From assembly GCA_963713965.1 (NCBI GenBank), contig OY970217.1, positions 372,001-436,000 of the forward strand: DNA of 64,000 nucleotides. Reading direction: 5' to 3'. Below, piece by piece: positions 8,964 to 18,843 of the stretch. The notes beneath the pieces are model-generated. The model saw only the letters and a program-made list of their open reading frames with translations, ran no database searches and was not told where the DNA came from. How positions within the stretch are numbered: the first letter of the stretch is position 1; each line of letters begins with the position of its first letter. Source of the DNA: CALAGB01 sp963713965. Lineage in GTDB: Bacteria; Chloroflexota; Chloroflexia; Thermomicrobiales; Thermomicrobiaceae. Both the position numbers and the translations under genes were made by a program.

Positions 8964-11900
8964 ATGCGGAGCGAAGAGTTCATCAGACGTACCGTTGACC
9001 CGCGTCGGGTCGGGACGATGCAACGCAGGGTCCTGAGATGGATAGCCATCGCCGGCCTCGTCATCGGCTTGGTCAGTGCCGCTCTTCCGAGCATCGCTCT
9101 GGCTGCTCCAGTCTTTCCGGCGCCCGAGTCAGCCCAGGCGTCAGCGGTGGCCGTCAGCATCAATGAAGTCGATCTGATGTGGACGAGCAGTACGAACTCG
9201 GCCGCCGCAGATATCGGCGTCACGCGCGACGGACAATACCTCGGTTCGGTGAAATCATCGGTCAGCCATTTCGAAGACACGACAGTTGAAGCCGCAACTA
9301 CGTATACGTATGTTCTTGCTTTGCAAGACAAAAAAGGTAAAACGATCAATTCGATAGCAACTGTGACCGTGAAGACGCCCGATCAGCCTGAAACTACGGA
9401 CACCTTCGCACCGAGCGAGCCTGAAGGCTTTGAGGCAATAGCGGCCGGTGATGGTTCTGTCTATCTCGATTGGTATGCCGCGAGCGATGACAGCGAAATA
9501 ACCGCGTATCGCATCTACCGTGATGGATCGCTACTTATCACGATTGACAGTGGCAGTCTGGGCTACATCGACGAGAACATAAAGCCGGGGAAAACCTACA
9601 ATTACACGATTGAGACTATTGATTCGTCTGGCAACCAATCGGATCTCGCAGCGTCGCAGGTCACTCTCGCGAAGACTCGTCCCCCTGGGAACAAGCGCCA
9701 GGTTGTGCACGGCTACGGCTCGATTGCGACGGACGCCACGAGCCAGAGCATCTCCACTGCCAACTTCACGTCGACCACTGGCTCGACTCAAGCGGTAGTC
9801 CCTGGCTACAACTCGGCGCTACGTCGATACCCATATCTGACCGACACCGTTGCGCAGTACGCAACTATCAACTGGGCCACCGATCAGAGCGGTACCACCG
9901 GATCGGCCAAATTCGGAGCCGTCAGCAGTGGATCTTGCACCCCAACGGAAAGCGTAAACGCGACACGCACCGGCATGTCCGTAAATGGCGTGGCTGAGTA
10001 TCAATGGAAAGCTCAGCTAACGCTCACCCCTGATACTGAATACTGTTATCGTGTCTACTTGGGAAGCACTGACCTGCTCGGCAGCAACAGCAGTCCACAG
10101 TTCAGAACCCAGGTTCCGACCGGATCGAACGAGAGTTATTCTTTCGCAGTGTTCGGTGACTGGGCACAACTTGACAGCACTGGTGCGAATCCCGACATGG
10201 CCAACCTCATGCAGCAGATTTCGGCAAGCGGGGCGCGGTTCGCGGTAACCGTCGGGGACAACGGCTACCCGTCTGGCACGCAAACGAACTACGGTGACTT
10301 GCAGCAAACCGGGGCGAACACGAGCTCGGTTTTCGGTCCCTCGTTCTGGGCCGTCCCAGGCAGCTCGATCCCGATCTTCCCGGCGATTGGTAATCACGGA
10401 TTCGGCAGTTCAGCCGCATATCATCCACAGATCCTCAATTTCCCAGAAGATCAGGCGGTCGCACTCTCTGGCGGCAGCTACTCGGTGACGAACTACTGCT
10501 GCGTAAATGGAATCACCCCAGCCAACTATCCCAACGCGTGGTACGCGTTCGATGCCGGTGTGGCGCGATTCTACGTGCTGGAAGCTGCATGGCCGGATCA
10601 GAACGTCGGGAACGCCAACATGTACCAGGACGATCGCGACTATCATTGGACGATCAGTTCGGACGAGTACGCTTGGCTGCAGCAAGACCTGGCCAGCCAT
10701 CCGCGGGCGGCCAAGTTCGCGTTCTTCCATTTTCCGATCTACTCGGACAACGCCACTGAGCCAACAGATCCGTATCTTCAGGCACCGGGCAACCTGCAGG
10801 GGCTCCTCGATCAGTTCGGAGTCAACGTGGCCTTCTACGGCCATACACATACCTATCAGCGAAATACCCCTGATTCAGCAGGAATGGTGAGCTACCTGAC
10901 CGGCGGCGGAGGAGCGAAACTCGAACCAGTTGGTGCGGGGTCGGCGAAGTGCAGTCCAAACGACGCATACGCGCTCGGCTGGTCCTATTCGGCGAATGGT
11001 GGCTTAGGTGGTGGTAAATCGTGTGGTAGCGCCCCTGTGCCGACCTCTCCGGCACAGGTCTTCCACTTCCTGCTCGTAACCGTCGCAAACGGTACCATCA
11101 CCGTCTCGCCGACGGATTCGACCGGTCACATGTTCGACCAAATGACCTACAGCTATTCGACCAGCGATTCTCAGTCGCCTTCTACTCCGGCTAACCTGAC
11201 GGCGACCTCAAACGATCCTCATCAGGTTGATCTGAGTTGGGATGCGTCGAGCGACGACACTGGAGTGACGGGCTATACGATCTACCGCGACGGAAACGTG
11301 TTGACCACCGTCGACGGATCGACGACCAACTTCAGCGATATGACCGTCATCCCAGGTACAACATACGTCTATACCGTCGACGCGTTCGATTCGACAGGAA
11401 ACCACTCTTCGCAATCAGATCCAGCCTCGGTGACGCCGCAGGCGGACAACCAACCACCTAGCGTGCCCGCCGACCTGGCGGGACAGGCCACAACAGCGTT
11501 AAGAGTCAATCTGACATGGTCCGCTTCGACCGACAATATCGCTGTCACTGGGTATGACATCTATCGTAACTATACGTTGGTGGCGCAGAATCTTGAGCAG
11601 ACCAGCTATGTCGATGTACTGGTGGACCCCAGCACGAGTTACAGCTATCAGGTTTTGGCTCGGGATGACTCCGACAACGTGTCGGCGTTGAGTTCGCCCG
11701 ACATTGTCACGACGCCCGGAGCTGTCTTCAGCGACGGATTTGAATCGGGATCCGTCTCGAAATGGACGACGACGAAGGGGCTGAGCGTCGAGGGAAGCGC
11801 CGTCCACGCGGGCAGCTATGCTGTGGAAGCACTGAGCAACACCAACAACACGACCGGAACGTACGCCAAAAAAACGCTCCCGAGTAGTTACAGTGAAATC

Positions 11901-14237
11901 TATTTCCGCAGCTACTTTGAGGTCGTGAGTGCCAACAATCAGCTGAATCTGATGAGGGTGAGAACCTCATCCGGGACGTCGCTGGGCTACCTCTACGTGA
12001 CGACGTCAGGCACTCTAGGGTTGCGAGACGACACCACCTCGACAAATACGCTCAGTAGCGTGACCGTCCTACCTGGGACCGGCTGGCACTCTTTGACCCT
12101 CCACGTCACGATCAACGGGTCCGCGAGTACCACCGAGGTTTGGTTTGACGGTGCTCCGGTATCTGAGTTGTCGCTCACTGCAAATTGGGGAACAACCCCG
12201 ATCGGTCAGATTCAGATCGGGGATACTCCTGGAGGGAAGGTTTACGACGTCATCTATGATGATGTGGCGTTTGATCCCGTGACCGGGGACACGCAGGCAC
12301 CGACTGCCCCAACCGGTTTGACAGCCAACGCTACGCAGGCTCTCAGCGTTGATCTGACGTGGACCGCATCGAGCGATAACGTTGGAGTTACCGGCTACGA
12401 CGTCTACCGTGACGGCACCATGCTGTCGCGTAACGTGAGTCAGACGAGCTTCACCGACGTATTGGTCGACCCCAGCACCAGCTATAGCTATCAGGTGCTG
12501 GCGCGAGATGCCTCAGGCAATGTTTCAGCGTTGAGTGAGTCCTCGGGCATAACGACTCCGGCACCCGCCTTCTTCGAAGGATTCGAATCAGGCACGCTCA
12601 GTGCGTGGACGACCACCCATGGGCTCGTCATTCAATCAACCAGTGTCCATGGGGGGACATACGCCGCCGAGGGAGCGGTTACCGGCGGAAACTCCTATGC
12701 AAAAGCCACACTGCCCGGAGCGTATGGTGACTTCTACTTCCGTTCCTACATCAATATGTTGACGAGCAGCAGTCAGGTGAACGTGTTGCGTTGGCGTGAC
12801 CAAGCAGGCGCGACGATTGGCGATCTGTACGTGACTGCAGGTGGTCACCTTGGACTTCACAGTGACGTGACCTCGACGAACATCTCGAGCGCGAGTTCAC
12901 TTGCGGCGGGAAGCGGATGGCACGTTGTCGAGATCCACCTCGTGGTTAACGGCTCCAATAGCACCACACAAATCTGGCTCGATGGCGTTCTGGTACCCGA
13001 GCTCGCGACAACCGGCAACTGGGGAACGGCGCCGATTGGCCAGATTCAGATCGGCGACACCGCGTCGGGCACCTATGACATCGTGTATGACGACGTGGCG
13101 TTCGCCGGAGTCGCCGCCGATGTGGCGGCGCCGAGCACTCCGGCCAATCTCGTGGTCACGGCGAACGGTACGAGCGAGGTTGACCTCATTTGGGTCGCTT
13201 CAACGGATAATGTTGGTGTAACCGGTTACACGATCTATCGCGACGGCGTTGTGCTGGATACCGTCAATGGGACAACGACCACATACAGCGACACCTCGGT
13301 GCAGCCCAACACGAGCTACACCTACACAGTCGATGCGTTCGACGCGTCGGGTAATCACTCGCTCCAGTCTTCGCCAGCATCTTACTCGCCCACAGACACC
13401 ACTCCGCCAACAGTCCCGGATGGTTTGGCAACCACCGCGACCGCGCTTCGAGTGGATCTGAGTTGGGCTGCCTCCGCTGATGACGTGGGTGTCACCGGAT
13501 ACGACATCTATCGCGACGGCGTGCTGCTGGCATCGGTCGACAGCGCTGTCACGAGCTATACGGATGTGGCCGTCGAACCCAGTGGGAGCTATAGCTATCA
13601 GGTGGTCGCAGACGACGACGCCGGGAATGCCTCGGACTTGAGCGCGCCCAGCGTTGCGAACACGCCCTCTGCTGCTTTCAGCGATGGGTTCGAGTCGGGC
13701 GGCTTGACCGCCTGGACATCGAAAAACGGGATGACCGTGGAGGGGACTCAGGTACATAACGGTAGCTACGCGGTTGAGGGACTAAGCGACGCCAACAACA
13801 CAACCGGCACCTACGCCAAGAAGACGCTTTCCGCAACGTATATGGACTCGTACCTGCGTGCTTCGGTCAATATCCAGAGTATCGGGAACAATCAGATCAA
13901 CATGCTCCGGCTGCGGACGGCCTCCGGAGCGTCAATCGGATATCTGTATGTAACCAGCAACGGAGTTCTCGGACTTCGCAACGACACGACCGGCGTCAAC
14001 ACGCTGAGTTCGAAAATCGTTCTACCGGGGAGCGGCTGGCACGTGCTCGAGTTGCATGTGGTTGTGAATGGCCCAAGCGTCACGACGCAGGTCTGGTTCG
14101 ATGGAGTGCTCGTGCCCGAGTTTACGCTGACCGCGAACTGGGGAACGACGCCGGTTGGGCACATACAAATCGGTGATACGCTGACTGGCCGCACCTATGA
14201 TGTCGTGTATGACGACATTGCATTCGCTGGCTCTTAG
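8964..14237 (+). CDS. Giant secreted Fn3 / purple-acid-phosphatase-like metallophosphoesterase / jelly-roll protein
   Basis: About 1757 residues. A signal sequence is centred on residues 24-45. Domain order: Fn3 (~55-131), Fn3 (~149-234), a PAP-type N-terminal beta domain (~286-385), metallophosphoesterase (~391-728), Fn3 x2 (~741-915), jelly-roll/LamG-like (~921-1105), Fn3 (~1112-1199), jelly-roll (~1203-1380), Fn3 x2 (~1389-1567), jelly-roll (~1571-1757). The phosphoesterase shows GDW, VGDNGY, IGNHG, FFHFP and YGHTHTYQR, matching the ordered metal ligands of purple acid phosphatases. It probably releases phosphate or splits phosphodiesters outside the cell while the repeats bind glycan. No C-terminal anchor is visible. 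ATG 8964 is preferred because a G-rich run (GGGGGG) lies just upstream; ATG 9018 is possible. Confidence 0.85.
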   Translation: MRSEEFIRRTVDPRRVGTMQRRVLRWIAIAGLVIGLVSAALPSIALAAPVFPAPESAQASAVAVSINEVDLMWTSSTNSAAADIGVTRDGQYLGSVKSSVSHFEDTTVEAATTYTYVLALQDKKGKTINSIATVTVKTPDQPETTDTFAPSEPEGFEAIAAGDGSVYLDWYAASDDSEITAYRIYRDGSLLITIDSGSLGYIDENIKPGKTYNYTIETIDSSGNQSDLAASQVTLAKTRPPGNKRQVVHGYGSIATDATSQSISTANFTSTTGSTQAVVPGYNSALRRYPYLTDTVAQYATINWATDQSGTTGSAKFGAVSSGSCTPTESVNATRTGMSVNGVAEYQWKAQLTLTPDTEYCYRVYLGSTDLLGSNSSPQFRTQVPTGSNESYSFAVFGDWAQLDSTGANPDMANLMQQISASGARFAVTVGDNGYPSGTQTNYGDLQQTGANTSSVFGPSFWAVPGSSIPIFPAIGNHGFGSSAAYHPQILNFPEDQAVALSGGSYSVTNYCCVNGITPANYPNAWYAFDAGVARFYVLEAAWPDQNVGNANMYQDDRDYHWTISSDEYAWLQQDLASHPRAAKFAFFHFPIYSDNATEPTDPYLQAPGNLQGLLDQFGVNVAFYGHTHTYQRNTPDSAGMVSYLTGGGGAKLEPVGAGSAKCSPNDAYALGWSYSANGGLGGGKSCGSAPVPTSPAQVFHFLLVTVANGTITVSPTDSTGHMFDQMTYSYSTSDSQSPSTPANLTATSNDPHQVDLSWDASSDDTGVTGYTIYRDGNVLTTVDGSTTNFSDMTVIPGTTYVYTVDAFDSTGNHSSQSDPASVTPQADNQPPSVPADLAGQATTALRVNLTWSASTDNIAVTGYDIYRNYTLVAQNLEQTSYVDVLVDPSTSYSYQVLARDDSDNVSALSSPDIVTTPGAVFSDGFESGSVSKWTTTKGLSVEGSAVHAGSYAVEALSNTNNTTGTYAKKTLPSSYSEIYFRSYFEVVSANNQLNLMRVRTSSGTSLGYLYVTTSGTLGLRDDTTSTNTLSSVTVLPGTGWHSLTLHVTINGSASTTEVWFDGAPVSELSLTANWGTTPIGQIQIGDTPGGKVYDVIYDDVAFDPVTGDTQAPTAPTGLTANATQALSVDLTWTASSDNVGVTGYDVYRDGTMLSRNVSQTSFTDVLVDPSTSYSYQVLARDASGNVSALSESSGITTPAPAFFEGFESGTLSAWTTTHGLVIQSTSVHGGTYAAEGAVTGGNSYAKATLPGAYGDFYFRSYINMLTSSSQVNVLRWRDQAGATIGDLYVTAGGHLGLHSDVTSTNISSASSLAAGSGWHVVEIHLVVNGSNSTTQIWLDGVLVPELATTGNWGTAPIGQIQIGDTASGTYDIVYDDVAFAGVAADVAAPSTPANLVVTANGTSEVDLIWVASTDNVGVTGYTIYRDGVVLDTVNGTTTTYSDTSVQPNTSYTYTVDAFDASGNHSLQSSPASYSPTDTTPPTVPDGLATTATALRVDLSWAASADDVGVTGYDIYRDGVLLASVDSAVTSYTDVAVEPSGSYSYQVVADDDAGNASDLSAPSVANTPSAAFSDGFESGGLTAWTSKNGMTVEGTQVHNGSYAVEGLSDANNTTGTYAKKTLSATYMDSYLRASVNIQSIGNNQINMLRLRTASGASIGYLYVTSNGVLGLRNDTTGVNTLSSKIVLPGSGWHVLELHVVVNGPSVTTQVWFDGVLVPEFTLTANWGTTPVGHIQIGDTLTGRTYDVVYDDIAFAGS
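11173..14237 (+). repeat. Three tandem Fn3/jelly-roll modules within the giant secreted protein gene
   Basis: Three modules (about 11173-12290, 12298-13114 and 13126-14237) each contain one or two Fn3 domains with VGVTGYDIYRDG-type strands, then a jelly-roll beginning FSDGFESG and ending in YDVxYDDVAF. Similarity is also visible at DNA level (for example GGCTACGACGTCTACCGTGA-like stretches), which suggests internal duplication and a place where recombination or assembly errors may change module number. Confidence 0.8.
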
Positions 14238-15544
14238 GAGATCAAGCGTCGCTTGCTGAGTCCAATCGAACAACATGGGCCGGCGCTCGGAGTTACTCCG
14301 AGCGCTGGTCGGTCTTCTGCCAGTGGCATGTTGCCATCCTGAATTTGAAAGGCAAGTCTCGCAAGCGCCTGAGCAGCTTCGAACTCAATACCTCGAGTCG
14401 ACGCCCACCGCGTCTCCGGGAAACGATCGAAGTTGTGATATGCAGGCCCAACGCGCCTCCGCGAAACGGACCGTCTAACGGTTGCCCGTCTCCGCGCTCC
14501 TCAAGCGAGTCTAGAGGACGAAGCGATGCTTGGCATCAAGCAATTGACCTCATGCACTTCGATTCCGTCCGTGGACGTGGCCTCTGCCGGAATATCAGCC
14601 GAGTTCTGCTGATCGACATTGACTTCGGATCGGCATTCTCGACCGCGGTGTCCTTGACGGCCTGATTAACCGGCTGAGCCTGTTCGCGTTGAAGGTTGTT
14701 GGCGGAGTAATCAGCACGTTCAACAGATAGCCCAACGTTACAACCGCAGCGCGTAGCTTGGATGGACTCGAGCTTCCGCTTTGTCCGAGTGGCCGACGTC
14801 CAGATCAACTGTCGGGAGAACTCCGGACCATTTGACCACCTGCGGTGATAGGTGAAGGTTGGGCGCTGCGGCTCTGCGCGAAGCTCAACATCAGCTGCAA
14901 TTCACGCACGATGGCCGCAGATAGAACATCCACGATCCAGCGCCACGTTGACCGACAGATCGCTTGCCAACGCGGAAACTCGTGCAGCAACGTCCGCCCA
15001 TCAGCGCTCTTCGGACCATCTAAGATCGACTGTCGAATGTCTCCTGCAAATCGAGGTGCCATGTCGGTGCGACTTCGCATATCGCTGTCAACTGAACATC
15101 TGCCTGCACCAGTGGCCTCTGTTGGGACGAACGAGAGCGAGCACGCTGCCGTCTTACTCTTAGATGTGCTCGTGCCCGAACTCCGCCACCGCTTGGTCTT
15201 GGTGTTGAACAACCAACGCGACCGCCAGCCGGTAAACCTGTGTCACGAGCGAAGTATGTTGGGTAGAGACGATCGCATTTGGTCGACCGAGTTGCCCAAC
15301 TTCAACCGGATCAAGCAGCAGTCAGCACGGTGACGACAGTGCTCGGGCAACCGTCTGCGCGAGCGTTGTGGTTGAAAGACGCGGCGCGCGAGAAAGTTCC
15401 TTCCCCCCAACGCAGCGATCGATGTTCCGTGCTCGTTCCCCGAATGTCGACGAAACGTCGCGCGGCTACTCCTGTCGAAACTGTTGTGAACAGCCCTTCG
15501 GGTGACGCGATTGCTTCAGCCATGACGATTTCGACGCGCTGCGA
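14238..15544. other. 1.3 kb gene-poor interval between convergent genes
   Basis: No reading frame here resembles a protein family I know. Frames of 100-160 codons exist on both strands around 14805-15333 but overlap each other, lack ribosome sites and have atypical composition. The interval holds a perfect hairpin at 14283-14305. It may be a decayed gene or a spacer between the two convergent secreted-protein genes. Confidence 0.5.
14283..14305. terminator. Perfect 10-bp hairpin after the giant protein gene
   Basis: GCGCTCGGAG, a TTA loop, then CTCCGAGCGC, 46 bases after the stop codon at 14237. No U-run follows, so it could be a Rho-dependent or processing-type 3' end and not a classical intrinsic terminator. 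Confidence 0.55.
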
Positions 15545-17500
15545 CTATGGAGATGGAAGTGACGAGACCGGCACCCCAGCCGTTAGCTGGAGATAGCGAG
15601 TTCCCCACGTGGTGGAAGGCTCGATCGCCGTGCCCTCCCCCCACTCATTGAATGTCGTTATCAGTTGCCATGGATCATTGTAAGCCGTCATCTGCTGAAC
15701 GGCATTCGCGTAGGCGGTTTCGTCACGTGCTAGACGCGGATCAGTTTCATCAATTCGCCAGAATCCTGGCGAGATCGTGGTCGCGAACCCCGACTGCCGG
15801 TCGAGTCGCGACGACGGCGCGTACTGATGCCAGCTGTCGGGCTGTGGAGTAATGGTCCGATAGCCGGCGAAGACTTTGAGGCTCAAATAAACGTTGAACT
15901 CCTTGGCAACTGGCACCCACCGTTCCGCCACTCCAGCGTCCGTATTGTCTGTGTTGTACACGAAGACGACCGGCTTTCCGTCGATACGGAGATAGTCTGG
16001 ATCAGCGAATGCAGTATCGCGCAAATAGGCAAGATCAGCTCGAATATCATCTTGCGTGAGGTCGCGTATGCCTTCCTGCTCGTGATAGATTGCCCACTTA
16101 AATCCATTGTTGTCGGATTGAAGGATTTTATGGAAGTTGATGTCAGTCGGTGTGCCGATGCCCCACCAGGAGGCGATAGCCGCCTGCAGCCCCGCTTGCT
16201 GCATCCACGCCACGTGCTGGTCGATGACCGACTGATCGCCGGAGTCGTAATAGTCAAGCGTAGGATCATAACGCGTGAACGGGTTGAAACCTTGCTGATT
16301 CCAGGCGCTCGGGAACCAAGGATAATAGAAGGCGGCTCGTACCGGGAGGGACAATGACGGTAAGGGCACAGTCTCGATGGTCAGCACCGGCGGATGGGAG
16401 GACTCACGCGAGTCGTAGTCCGCTCCATCGCTGGAGGTCGTCACGATCGCCAACGAGAAAAGTCCTGGACTCTTGATAGCGCTGGTGATGTCGACGCTGA
16501 CGGTTGAGTTTTCATGCACTCGTCCCAACGAGGCGAATCGAGCACCGTCAATTGCCGGGCGAGTGTTCCAGGTGATGGATTCTGACCAGGTAGTGTCTGA
16601 CAGCGAATAGATATCGCCGCCACGATCTGAAGAGTCGACAACAGAGAAAGTGAGCGTCGCTTTGGTTATCATCGAACTGTCGTAATGTGGCACGTCAAAT
16701 CGAACGTAAATATCCTTCATAGGCGAATTGTCGACTTCAAGTGTTTGGCGTGATCCGAGCGAAGTGTTGGGCTGTGATTGTGTGACGGAAACGTCTGCCA
16801 CCGGAGTCACCTTGGAGACGAATGGGGGCGGAGGCGCGGTAGTACCGTCGCTCATCTCGATGGTGAGGACTGGCGGATGGGATGACTCGCGCGACGAAAA
16901 GTCGGCTCCGTCGCTAGAACTCGACGTAAGGGCAAACGAGATCGAGCCTGACCCGGTGATCGTGTTGGTCACATCGACCGACACGTTTGAGCCGTTGCGA
17001 ACCGATCCGATCGACGCCACGACTTGACTGTCGGTAGCCGGATGACTCACCCACGTGACAGAGTCATCCCAATCACTGCTCGAAACCGTATGAACGTCGC
17101 CGCCATGGTTTGAGGAGTCGACCACATGGAGCGTTAAGGTCGCGCGGGTAACAGCGCCGGCCAGCGTCGGGATGTCAAATCGAAGATAGACTTGCTTGAT
17201 CGGTGAGCCGTCCACTTCGAGCGTCTGACGGGCGCCATAAGACGTGGTCGGATGATCCTGATAGACCGAGGCGTCGGCGACAGGTAAGAAGTCAACACTC
17301 GTCGCCGAAGCACGTTGAACGAATGACATCCACGTAGCCAGCGCCATGAGCACGGCAATCGCGAGACCGACCCGGCGTAATCGCGACTGGCTCGTGTCGC
17401 TCCCAACCCGCACCATCGTGCGGCAATTCTGATTGGCGCTATATATCGCCGATCTCAAACTTCGGTCGTGCTGCCGTATCGAAAATCTTTGCCAATGCAT
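15545..17500 (-). CDS. Secreted protein with two DNRLRE domains and a GH99-like catalytic domain
   Basis: 651 residues. A signal/anchor helix lies at ~40-65. Two DNRLRE-type beta domains follow at ~68-218 and ~228-378; each starts P-VADxSV, has LxVDxSPxKxxYxRFD and ends SSDGADxxSRESSHPPVLTIE. The catalytic barrel at ~380-648 begins VRAAFYYPWFPSAWNQ, contains QHVAWMQQAGLQAAIASWWG and ends TFNEWGEGTAIEPS, matching GH99-like enzymes. DNRLRE domains are common in secreted and S-layer-associated bacterial proteins. The start is ATG at 17500: AAGGAG sits 9 bases upstream, while the in-frame GTG at 17518 has no site. It is the second GH99-like enzyme in this window, so a shared mannan-like substrate is likely (inference). 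Confidence 0.83.
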   Translation of the reverse strand: MHWQRFSIRQHDRSLRSAIYSANQNCRTMVRVGSDTSQSRLRRVGLAIAVLMALATWMSFVQRASATSVDFLPVADASVYQDHPTTSYGARQTLEVDGSPIKQVYLRFDIPTLAGAVTRATLTLHVVDSSNHGGDVHTVSSSDWDDSVTWVSHPATDSQVVASIGSVRNGSNVSVDVTNTITGSGSISFALTSSSSDGADFSSRESSHPPVLTIEMSDGTTAPPPPFVSKVTPVADVSVTQSQPNTSLGSRQTLEVDNSPMKDIYVRFDVPHYDSSMITKATLTFSVVDSSDRGGDIYSLSDTTWSESITWNTRPAIDGARFASLGRVHENSTVSVDITSAIKSPGLFSLAIVTTSSDGADYDSRESSHPPVLTIETVPLPSLSLPVRAAFYYPWFPSAWNQQGFNPFTRYDPTLDYYDSGDQSVIDQHVAWMQQAGLQAAIASWWGIGTPTDINFHKILQSDNNGFKWAIYHEQEGIRDLTQDDIRADLAYLRDTAFADPDYLRIDGKPVVFVYNTDNTDAGVAERWVPVAKEFNVYLSLKVFAGYRTITPQPDSWHQYAPSSRLDRQSGFATTISPGFWRIDETDPRLARDETAYANAVQQMTAYNDPWQLITTFNEWGEGTAIEPSTTWGTRYLQLTAGVPVSSLPSP

Positions 17501-17793
17501 CGACCGAAGCTCCTTCACTGCATGAGTATCGTGGTTTGATGTCGCGGCAAATCGGAGATGTCCGCCGGAGGGCGGCTACCAGCCCATGGTGAATGTCCCG
17601 CATAACAATTGTCCTCATGCTCAACAAAATACTGCTGACAGAACCGTAATTTTCCCAACAGTGTGAAAGCAATCCCATCTATCCAAAAGCGAATCACCAG
17701 ACGACCCTGATTGAAGTGAGTCACTTAATACGAATTTCCTGCTTCCGACTGCTGCCTGTAAAGAGTTGCTACTACTGTTTTGAAGTATTACCT

Positions 17794-17942
17794 ATGACGA
17801 ATCCGCCTGGGCTGATTTGTCCTGATTGCAGAACCGGCATGCGAAACAGTTGAGAATCGGAGGATTGAGTATTGGAAGATCGGTAACCGCGCGCATCGGT
17901 CGGCGCCGCTTCGTCACCAGCAAAGACTCGAAGGCACAATGA
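17794..17942 (+). other. Possible micro-ORFs ahead of an intrinsic terminator
   Basis: A 19-residue frame (17794-17853) contains a Cys-x-x-Cys pair in GLICPDCRTG and is followed by a 25-codon basic frame from TTG 17865 to 17942. The next codons in the same phase read on to a stop just past the terminator hairpin at 18003-18032. This could be a small transcript with leader peptides, a zinc-ribbon gene remnant broken by stops, or chance. No homology is recognised. Confidence 0.25.
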
Positions 17943-18002
17943 TTGACTTTGTCGGAGGTGAAGCGACTGGCACCTTCGCTTCCGCCAGTTGAAATCGACA
18001 AT

Positions 18003-18032
18003 GATGACGGCCCTTCGGGGTCGTTGTTTTTT
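18003..18032 (+). terminator. Intrinsic terminator with TTCG tetraloop
   Basis: ACGGCCC-TTCG-GGGTCGT stem with extra flanking pairs, followed directly by TTGTTTTTT. This is a well-formed plus-strand intrinsic terminator that lies behind no recognised gene, which implies transcription through 17.8-18.0 kb. Confidence 0.7.
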
Positions 18033-18843
18033 GTCTGAGACCATGTGCGAATCTGATCCCGCAGCATCCATCACAACAGGACGTCCCTGTCCGCACTCCC
18101 GACAACTCGTAACGCGAATCTGTACGAAAAGTGGTCCTCAGCTACCAGCCGATTGAGCAGTAATGCATAGTACCTTCCGCCCAACCTGATGATCCGAGTT
18201 CAAGCAATGACATTGGTCGGTAGTCATTGGTCCGTAAGGGCGTCTACCTGGTTCGAGCATCACTGCGACTCCCGCTGAGTGAGACAGTCCCGAACGGCAT
18301 GAACTAATCGGGTTGGCGCCGCTAATTCGTGGACCGAATTTGACTCACAGACAATTTCAAACGGTCAACGGGACCATCAAATTCCTCGAACGGTCACGCT
18401 ACTGTGATGACATCGTTATCTTGATGCAATGAAGCAGCAATTCGTGAATCTAATTGCGATGGACCAAAAAGGAACAGGACGATCGTCTCAGACCCAATAC
18501 CTACGAATATTGTGTACGCAACTGCTGGTGTGGCTACCGTTAATCTTCGTTGTCGAGGCGGCGATTCCGCTGGAGACGAACGTGGCCGCGGGTCGCTTCA
18601 GCGCATACGGACGCGGTGAATCCGACAATGTTGTTCTCGGCCGACCACCGAAACGCCTCGCCGGAGTCTTTATGAATTCAGGAATGTGACACGAATGCAC
18701 AGAAACCACTGGAAGTATTAAAGTATTGCCGCTATGATAGTTGACAGTACCATCGGGCAGTGGGCGCTGTCCGGACAAATTCATAGAATGGGCCCAGTAG
18801 CGCACGTGGTACTTTGCGTCGCTGAGGCCGAAGTGGGGGAAAC

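Larger units (their letters stand above)
17501..18843. other. 1.3 kb gene-poor interval upstream of the peptide/prenyltransferase locus
   Basis: No confident gene. It contains very short plus-strand frames (see 17794-18032), a U-tailed hairpin at 18003-18032, and an 86-codon frame at 18429-18689 with one hydrophobic stretch and no recognisable family. The last ~150 bases are the probable promoter region of the downstream operon, including a TATGAT hexamer at 18732-18737. Confidence 0.5.

Noticed and set aside
11173..14237. Tandem repeats as a CRISPR array
   Set aside because: Period is hundreds of bases and in frame; these are protein domain repeats.
14805..15333. Overlapping 135- and 162-codon frames on opposite strands
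   Set aside because: No recognisable family, no ribosome site, and each is the shadow of the other; not called as genes.
18429..18689. 86-codon plus-strand frame with a hydrophobic stretch
   Set aside because: No good ribosome site or family resemblance; could be chance in a gene-poor region.
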